Positions 33,143-38,033 of a stretch of 38,033 bases of DNA are shown piece by piece. The position numbers were made by a program, and so were the translations under genes. Source of the stretch: Actinomycetota bacterium (lineage in GTDB: Bacteria; Actinomycetota; Acidimicrobiia; Acidimicrobiales; Ilumatobacteraceae); NCBI GenBank assembly GCA_009703055.1, contig WLGW01000012.1, positions 1-38,033 on the forward strand, in the 5' to 3' direction. The notes beneath the pieces were generated by a model. It worked only from the letters and a program-made list of their open reading frames with translations. It had not been told where the DNA came from and made no database searches. The number at the start of each line of letters is the position of its first letter. The stretch's first letter is position 1.

Positions 33143-34882
33143 ATGGGAATCGCGGAGGAAGACATTCAGAAAGTGCGGACCTCCGTCACGCTGTCTGACA
33201 TCGTTTCTCCCCATGCTCAACTTCGCCGTGCAGGCCGCGGACAAGTGGGACTCTGTCCGTTTCACTCTGAGCGCACACCATCTTTCAGTGTCAATGATGA
33301 AACAGGTCGTTACATGTGTTTCGGCTGCGGCGCAAAGGGAGATGTCTTTACCTTCGTCCAGCAGATGGAACACCTTGACTTTGTCGGTGCTGTTGAGCGA
33401 ATCGCCAGCAAGGCGGGCATCGAGCTGCATTACACATCGGGTGCAGGGAACGGTGAACGGAAGCATCGCAAAGAACTGCAAGAACTCATGGAACGCGCCG
33501 TTGAGTGGTATCACCAACGCCTGCTAGAAGCGCCTGATGCCCGCGCAGCCCGTGAGTATTTACGCTCTCGTGGGCTAGCCGGGGACGTTGCTCGAACGTA
33601 CAAATTGGGATGGGCTCCAGATGACTGGGATCAGTTGTGCAAGGCCCTCAATGCTCCGGCAGCAATGCTGAATGAGGTGGGGCTTGGATTCCTCAACAAG
33701 GCTGGACGTCTCCAAGACTCTTTCCGTGCGCGAGTGATGTTTCCCATCTTTGATGAGACTGGCGCTGCGGTTGCATTCGGTGGACGCATTCTCCCTGGGT
33801 CTACTGATCCGGCGAAGTACAAGAACTCCACAGAGACACCGATCTATATGAAGTCGCGCACGTTGTATGGCATGAACTGGGCCAAGGGCAACGTCGTGAA
33901 AGAAGACAGCGTCATCGTGTGCGAGGGGTACACCGATGTGATCGGATTCCACATCAGCGGTTTGGCAACTGCTGTTGCAACGTGTGGAACTGCACTGACT
34001 GAAGAGCATGTCAAGCTCATGAAGCGTTACGCACGAAATGTTGTCCTTGCTTTCGACGCTGACTCTGCTGGTCAAGGTGCTGCAGAAAAGTTCTATGCGT
34101 GGGAGAAGAAATACGACGTTGCTGTGTCTGTTGCGCAGTTCCCTCAAGGCAAAGACCCGGGTGAACTTGCACAGAGTGATCCTGAAGCGCTTGCCAAGGC
34201 AATCTCAGGTGCGATGCCATTCCTTGGTTTCCGTCTCAAGCGTCTGTTCGATGCACATCCGCTTCGCTCACCCGAATCTCGCTCCCGATTGGCAGAGAAG
34301 GCAATGGTGCTGATTAACGAGCACCCTGACACGAACGTTCGTCGTCTCTATGCCGGTGAAGTGGCGAGCCACACAGGTTTGTCTGCATCGGACCTCGTCA
34401 AGGCAGCTGAGCGCGGTGGCAAAGTGGTCGCCACCTTCGCCGCACCGGTGCAACAGGCGCTCGAAGGCGCTGGATTCATTGCAATCTCACTGCTCATTCA
34501 CGAATGGGATGCAATCGCCCCTTGGTTGATCGAAGAACTGTTTGTTGACATTCCTTCCCGTGAAGCCTTCCGGGCATTAGCGGAGACTGATGGAGACGTG
34601 CATGCTGCGCTTGCTCTCGCAACGCCCGAAGCGTCTGACATCATCGAACGAGCTGCCGTGTATGACGCAGATGCCGACCCGCTGGTCGAGTCGAGGGCGC
34701 TTATTGCTGCTGCGGTAAGGCGCGAGCTACAAAAGCGTGGTCAGATAGCGGATGTGGAAAGTATCCAGCAGCAACGGCAAGTGAGAATTGCGCTGGAGGA
34801 TCTTGCCAAGCCCGACAAGGCAACAGCCGCTGCGATTCTTTTATTGCAGTGGCTGGCTTCAGTGGCAGGTGCAGAGCAGTGA
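33143..34882 (+). CDS. dnaG: DNA primase
   Basis: A 579-aa primase that makes RNA primers at the replication fork. The N-terminal zinc finger uses C38, H41, C59 and C62 (CPFH and CFGC). The RNA polymerase core contains GGRILPGSTDPAKYKNSTET. The TOPRIM metal site is VIVCEGYTDVIG with VVLAFDADSAGQGAA. The C-terminal helicase-binding part is less conserved but present. The ATG at 33143 is supported by the -10 box. The stop overlaps the sigma-factor start by 4 nt (GTGA). Confidence 0.96.
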   Translation: MGIAEEDIQKVRTSVTLSDIVSPHAQLRRAGRGQVGLCPFHSERTPSFSVNDETGRYMCFGCGAKGDVFTFVQQMEHLDFVGAVERIASKAGIELHYTSGAGNGERKHRKELQELMERAVEWYHQRLLEAPDARAAREYLRSRGLAGDVARTYKLGWAPDDWDQLCKALNAPAAMLNEVGLGFLNKAGRLQDSFRARVMFPIFDETGAAVAFGGRILPGSTDPAKYKNSTETPIYMKSRTLYGMNWAKGNVVKEDSVIVCEGYTDVIGFHISGLATAVATCGTALTEEHVKLMKRYARNVVLAFDADSAGQGAAEKFYAWEKKYDVAVSVAQFPQGKDPGELAQSDPEALAKAISGAMPFLGFRLKRLFDAHPLRSPESRSRLAEKAMVLINEHPDTNVRRLYAGEVASHTGLSASDLVKAAERGGKVVATFAAPVQQALEGAGFIAISLLIHEWDAIAPWLIEELFVDIPSREAFRALAETDGDVHAALALATPEASDIIERAAVYDADADPLVESRALIAAAVRRELQKRGQIADVESIQQQRQVRIALEDLAKPDKATAAAILLLQWLASVAGAEQ

Positions 34883-36072
34883 CCACACCGGCCCATCTCC
34901 CGCCGTTTCCCGATGTGGATGCAGCAGAATGGGCCACACTCATTGCCTCGCGATCAGATAGCGGGACAGTGGAAGCAAACACTGTTGCACATGTGTGCAG
35001 AAATCTGGAACTAAACGCCGAGACCATTCGTCAGATTGAGTCGGTGTTACAGCAACTCAATATCTCCATCGCAAAAATTGAACCCGATATCTCCGGACCC
35101 ATTGAGCGAAGACCAGTTCCTCGCAAAACCTCGACCCCACGAATCATGTCGGGAGATTCAGGAGACACGGTTCGCATTTATCTCCAAGAGATAGGTCAAG
35201 TTGATCTTCTTGATGCAGAAGGCGAGCGAACGCTCGGTCGTGCTATTCGAGCGATGCAAGATGCAAAAGCAGAACAGGAAAGCGGATCTGTATCAGTGAC
35301 ACGCCGCAGAGAATTGCGCAATGTCATTCGTGAAGGAGAAGAGGCGTTTGAACATCTCATCACGGCCAACTTGCGTCTCGTTGTTTCCATTGCACGAAAG
35401 TACGACGGCCGAGAGTTGCAACTTCTTGATCTGATTCAGGAGGGGAACATCGGCCTCATGCGTGCAGCAGAGAAGTACGACTGGGAAAAGGGATTCAAGT
35501 TTTCAACGTATGCCACATGGTGGATCCGTCAGGCCATGATGCGTGCAATGGCTGACCAAGGACGAACAATTCGTGTTCCTAGCCATGTGGTGGAAATGCT
35601 GAATCGCATCACCAAGGCAGATCGTGATCTCACCGTCGAGCTTGAACGAGAGCCCACCGTGTTTGAACTCGCCGAGCGCACATTGATTCCGGCAGAGAAA
35701 ATCGAAGAGCTTCGACAGATTTCATCAGTGTCGATCAGTCTCGATGAACCTGTGGGCTCTGATGAGGATTCGTCAACATGGGGTGATCGTGTTCGTGGTG
35801 ATAGGGAAGAAGATTCTCCGATCGATGTGGTGCAAAAGAGACAACTCATCGCAGCCATCGAAGCAGAGTTGGAGCATCTTCCCGAGAGAGACCGGCGCAT
35901 TCTTGAGAAGCGTTTTGGCATTCATTCCGACCAACCACTGACCCTTGACGATGTGGCGAAGCAAGAGGGGGTCACTCGGGAGCGAATCCGCCAAATTGAG
36001 CAAAAGACCCTCGCCCGCCTCCGACATCCGAATAACAGTGCTCGTTTACGCAGTTTCATCGACGGCGACTAG
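34879..36072 (+). CDS. rpoD: RNA polymerase sigma factor, RpoD/SigA family
   Basis: A 397-aa sigma-70 factor. Region 1.2 is DTVRIYLQEIGQVDLL (about 96-111). Region 2 contains NLRLVVSIARKYDGRELQ, DLIQEGNIGLMRAAEKYDW and FSTYATWWIRQAMMRAM, the core-binding and -10 recognition helices. Region 3 follows RTIRVPSHVVEMLNRI. Region 4 ends with LTLDDVAKQEGVTRERIRQI for -35 recognition. Region 2.4 and 4.2 sequences are of primary-sigma type, but a group 2 sigma cannot be ruled out. The GTG at 34879 overlaps the dnaG stop; a longer frame would start inside dnaG. Confidence 0.92.
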   Translation: MTTPAHLPPFPDVDAAEWATLIASRSDSGTVEANTVAHVCRNLELNAETIRQIESVLQQLNISIAKIEPDISGPIERRPVPRKTSTPRIMSGDSGDTVRIYLQEIGQVDLLDAEGERTLGRAIRAMQDAKAEQESGSVSVTRRRELRNVIREGEEAFEHLITANLRLVVSIARKYDGRELQLLDLIQEGNIGLMRAAEKYDWEKGFKFSTYATWWIRQAMMRAMADQGRTIRVPSHVVEMLNRITKADRDLTVELEREPTVFELAERTLIPAEKIEELRQISSVSISLDEPVGSDEDSSTWGDRVRGDREEDSPIDVVQKRQLIAAIEAELEHLPERDRRILEKRFGIHSDQPLTLDDVAKQEGVTRERIRQIEQKTLARLRHPNNSARLRSFIDGD

Positions 36073-36080
36073 CCATTTCA

Positions 36081-36111
36081 TTGTGGGGGCTCCCTAGGGC
36101 GCTGATATCCT
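36081..36111 (+). promoter_or_regulatory. Possible tRNA promoter
   Basis: TTGTGG (36081-36086) and TATCCT (36106-36111) are 19 bp apart, slightly long, and TATCCT is 11 nt before tRNA-Asn. CCCTAGGG, a perfect 8-bp palindrome, lies between them. Confidence 0.3.
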
Positions 36112-36122
36112 TCTATTTCCCT

Positions 36123-36198
36123 TCCGGGGTAGCTCAGTTGGCAGAGCAACGGACTGTTAATCCGTGTGTCGTGGGTTCGAGCCCCACTCCCGGAGCCA
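36123..36198 (+). tRNA. tRNA-Asn (anticodon GTT)
   Basis: Acceptor TCCGGGG pairs with TCCCGGA with one G-U. The anticodon stem ACGGA/TCCGT closes loop CTGTTAA, giving anticodon GTT. The T arm contains GTTCGAGCC, and the CCA end is encoded. It is followed by a spacer with a hairpin and a second tRNA. Confidence 0.97.
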
Positions 36199-36200
36199 TT

Positions 36201-36217
36201 TGGTCCCTTCTGGACCA
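36201..36217 (+). other. Hairpin between the two tRNA genes
   Basis: TGGTCC (36201-36206) pairs perfectly with GGACCA (36212-36217) around CTTCT. In a joint transcript it could guide endonuclease processing; it is not U-rich enough for a terminator. Confidence 0.4.
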
Positions 36218-36222
36218 CAAAA

Positions 36223-36299
36223 GGGCCAGTAGCTCAGTTGGTTAGAGCAGGGGACTCATAATCCCTGGGTCGCGGGTTCGATCCCTGCCTGGCCCACCA
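36223..36299 (+). tRNA. tRNA with CAT anticodon (Ile2 or elongator Met)
   Basis: Acceptor GGGCCAG pairs with CTGGCCC. The anticodon stem GGGGA/TCCCT holds loop CTCATAA, giving CAT. The CCA end is encoded. C4-G69 and C5-G68 are the acceptor pairs used by lysidine synthetase to recognise tRNA-Ile2 in E. coli, which favours Ile2. Elongator Met remains possible. It is not an initiator tRNA, because the acceptor is fully paired at 1-72 and the anticodon stem lacks the three G-C pairs in the initiator position. Confidence 0.93.
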
Positions 36300-36305
36300 T
36301 CTTCT

Positions 36306-36866
36306 TCATCTCCCAGCGTTCTCACGCTTCTTGCGATCGATGAATCGACCGGTCACTAATCGGATGCCAGCCACGGCAGCACCTGTCATCGCTAAGGCCA
36401 TTGTGAAGCCTGTGTAGAGCTGTGTGCCCACATCACTACCTGCGGTGAGGGAGTGCACCACGATGATGCCGTAGAGCGGATACGACAACATGTGAATGCG
36501 ACGCCATGCTTGGCGGCTCATCTTTTTCATCATCAGCGAAGTGCCTTGGATGGCAACGAGGGTCCAGAATCCAAGCACTCCGAGTGACACGGCTAGTGGC
36601 TTGTAGTCATTAGTAAATGGGACGAACAGATTGATGAGATCAAAATCGATGTACTTGTCAGGCAAGAGTGTGGCCATGTGAATTGCTGAGAAGCACACAG
36701 TGAGTCCGCCGAGCCAACTGTGGAGATCTCGTAACCATGCCGGGCGGTCCATGCCGCGAAGCACACGGGTGGTGAGGAGGACGCCCCACAAAATCGTGAA
36801 GAGGATGAGGACCCATGCAACGTTTGCCGAGGCTCGGGAATAGTCCCACCACAAAGAAGAAATCAT
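36306..36866 (-). CDS. Ferric-reductase-like transmembrane protein
   Basis: A 186-aa membrane protein with about five or six hydrophobic helices. Histidines fall in or near helices in LHSWLGGLTVCFSAIHMATL (about residues 46-65) and RIHMLSYPLYGIIVVHSLTAG (about 132-152). The spacing is as expected for b-type haem ligands in the ferric reductase-like/YedZ group. It lacks the FAD and NADPH domains of a complete ferric reductase, so another partner must supply or accept electrons. The ATG at 36866 has AGGAG 8 nt upstream and overlaps the ApbE stop by 4 nt. Its stop lies 6 bp from the CAT tRNA on the other strand. Confidence 0.8.
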   Translation of the reverse strand: MISSLWWDYSRASANVAWVLILFTILWGVLLTTRVLRGMDRPAWLRDLHSWLGGLTVCFSAIHMATLLPDKYIDFDLINLFVPFTNDYKPLAVSLGVLGFWTLVAIQGTSLMMKKMSRQAWRRIHMLSYPLYGIIVVHSLTAGSDVGTQLYTGFTMALAMTGAAVAGIRLVTGRFIDRKKRENAGR

Positions 36867-37765
36867 TGGAGAAACTCCTGCCATGTGTCTGACTGTGTCA
36901 CCGCACCAGGCTCGTCAATTCGGAGAACTGCGAGACCGAGCGTTTCGATGAGCGTGTCGTTTGATTGAAGCGCAAACTTTGTCCATGCCTCTGCCCATGC
37001 AGCAGTAGACGCAATGACGCTTGCTGCAACATATGGAATAGGGGAGCCTTCGGGAGATGCAATGTGGCATGCAATGCCTTGACCTTCACGGTGACGTGCA
37101 GAGATCTGTGATGTCGCAACTGCACCTTGTGCGAGAGAGATGGTGCACACCGATTGCATTGGGTCTGATGGCGACATGATGTGAATCGGCCATGCATGAG
37201 TTGTATCGGGTGTGCGTGCGACACGAATATCACCGCCGAGATTGACGCACACAGATTCAGCTCCACGAGAGATCAGATGATCAGCGACGAGGTCTGCTGC
37301 AAAACCTTTACCCATACCGCCAGCATCCAAAGTCATGTGCATTGGAATGGTGACGGTGTTGTCTGCCCGAATGATGATTCCGGACATGTCGGTGAACGAA
37401 TGTGCAAGTGGTGATACAGAGGAGGTCTTGTTGTCAATGAGCGAATGGGTATCGCCATGTTGGATCAACATGGGAAGCAGAGTCGGATTGAATGCACCAG
37501 TTGTTGCAGTGTGTGCGGCAATCATGTGGCCAATCAGAGAAACGGTTCGGGAATCCACCCAGACTGGTTCGCCGTCAGCACGATTCAATCGACAGATGTC
37601 GGAAGATGGAATGAACCGACTCCATAACTGCTCCAGGTCGGCAACCATGCGAAGGCCTTCTTCGGCGAGGGCCTGAGCATTGCCGCCCACGACTGACACT
37701 TCGCAGCGAACACCCATGAGAGTGCGGTGCTGGCGAGTGCCCAGCGTGAGTGGACGAATGGACAT
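36863..37765 (-). CDS. apbE: FAD:protein FMN transferase (ApbE)
   Basis: A 300-aa enzyme that attaches FMN from FAD to a Ser or Thr of a target protein. The core motif is LDAGGMGKGFAADLV (about residue 145), followed by VCVNLGGDIRV. The N-terminal HRTLMGVRCEVSVVG and WSRFIPSSDICRLNRADG are typical. No signal peptide is clear, whereas many ApbE proteins are lipoproteins; the targets would normally be extracytoplasmic, so this point deserves care. It is joined by a 4-nt overlap to the ferric-reductase-like gene and by a 3-nt gap to an upstream gene cut by the window edge, which is the likely flavinylation target. Confidence 0.92.
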   Translation of the reverse strand: MSIRPLTLGTRQHRTLMGVRCEVSVVGGNAQALAEEGLRMVADLEQLWSRFIPSSDICRLNRADGEPVWVDSRTVSLIGHMIAAHTATTGAFNPTLLPMLIQHGDTHSLIDNKTSSVSPLAHSFTDMSGIIIRADNTVTIPMHMTLDAGGMGKGFAADLVADHLISRGAESVCVNLGGDIRVARTPDTTHAWPIHIMSPSDPMQSVCTISLAQGAVATSQISARHREGQGIACHIASPEGSPIPYVAASVIASTAAWAEAWTKFALQSNDTLIETLGLAVLRIDEPGAVTQSDTWQEFLQ

Positions 37766-37768
37766 GAT

Positions 37769-38033
37769 CTAGCGAGAGCCGCTGCTCTGTTGTTGTTGCC
37801 AGTTACTTGTTGTTGTGCCTGGTGTTGCAGGTGCTGCTTGAGGCACTGGTACGACGATTACTGGTGCGGGTGTCTGCGCTGCAGTGTTTTGTTGCGGTGC
37901 AACTCCCGGCGCTGGAGTGTTGGTGTTGGTAGCGCTTTGGGCAGAAACCTGTTGTGGTTGCACAACGGATTCTGTGTTCATCATGACTGGTTGGTTGACC
38001 TGTTGAGCTTTTGTCTTGCCAGCAAGTGTGTAC
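37769..38033 (-). CDS. C-terminal tail of an unknown Q/P/T/A-rich protein (partial)
   Basis: An open frame of 87 codons plus a stop that enters from beyond the window edge. It begins YTLAGKTKAQQVNQPVMMN and continues as a low-complexity tail rich in Gln, Pro, Ala, Thr and Val (PAPVIVVPVPQAAP, then WQQQQSSGSR). The tail is probably disordered and suits a secreted or surface protein. No domain can be recognised in the visible part, and an internal ATG at 37984 is unlikely to be the real start, since the frame is open upstream. Three bases separate its stop from apbE, so it shares the operon. Confidence 0.6.
   Translation of the reverse strand, partial: YTLAGKTKAQQVNQPVMMNTESVVQPQQVSAQSATNTNTPAPGVAPQQNTAAQTPAPVIVVPVPQAAPATPGTTTSNWQQQQSSGSR

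Noticed and set aside
37769-37984. A separate 71-aa gene starting at ATG 37984
   Set aside because: The frame stays open upstream to the window edge, and the low-complexity content suits the tail of a larger protein.
1-38033. CRISPR arrays, insertion sequences, prophage or plasmid features
   Set aside because: No regularly spaced repeats, transposase, integrase or phage motifs were seen. The gene content is ordinary core metabolism and information processing.

Overview
This window looks like a chromosomal segment of an actinobacterium (Actinomycetota), most likely a mid-GC lineage such as the Acidimicrobiia. That placement is an inference from gene content: a mycothiol synthase (MshD), a DUF3499 protein, many GTG starts, and many genes with a promoter -10 box immediately before the start codon, as expected for leaderless mRNAs. 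No insertion sequence, prophage, CRISPR array or plasmid feature was seen. Gene density is very high, and no stretch over 300 bases lacks a gene.

Layout. 1-1750: a partial crotonase and a nitroreductase (minus strand), divergent from a second enoyl-CoA hydratase. 1751-7912: glutamate synthase gltB-gltD, preceded by a leader that can fold into a three-way junction. 7968-11021: a LysM lipoprotein, D-Ala-D-Ala ligase (ddl) and murF; ddl and murF are divergent from a 33-bp gap. 11048-13550: a cytochrome P450 followed by an MFS exporter (minus strand). 13703-19604: a polyamine-type ABC importer (ATPase, Tat lipoprotein, two permeases), a D-2-hydroxyacid dehydrogenase, a membrane J-domain protein and tRNA-Val, packed so tightly that they may form one transcription unit. 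19673-21961: DUF3499, an SRPBCC protein, an APH-like phosphotransferase and DUF6285. 21958-24844: rlmN and mshD (minus) divergent from nth and a 64-aa helical protein. 24869-32111: histidine genes hisC-hisB-hisH-hisA-hisF, an alpha/beta hydrolase on the other strand, then hisI-trpE-ygfZ. 32117-36072: terC, dnaG and an RpoD-family sigma factor. 36123-36299: tRNA-Asn and a CAU-anticodon tRNA. 36306-38033: a ferric-reductase-like membrane protein, ApbE flavin transferase and the C-terminal tail of an unknown Q/P/T-rich protein (minus strand).

The most striking signals are regulatory. Eleven genes carry a TAnnnT hexamer ending 6-8 nt before the start codon, and two or three more carry a weaker version. 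Several divergent pairs are driven from very short gaps. In mshD/nth and hydrolase/hisI the opposed -10 boxes overlap inside a GGTACC palindrome. The gltB leader folds on paper into a 7-bp closing stem plus two hairpins, with the closing stem lying between the Shine-Dalgarno sequence and the start codon. The ApbE/ferric-reductase pair with its truncated partner is the best candidate for a less-described system, probably protein flavinylation and extracytoplasmic electron transfer, but the window cuts off the key partner.

All functional calls come from reading protein motifs by eye; no database search was run.
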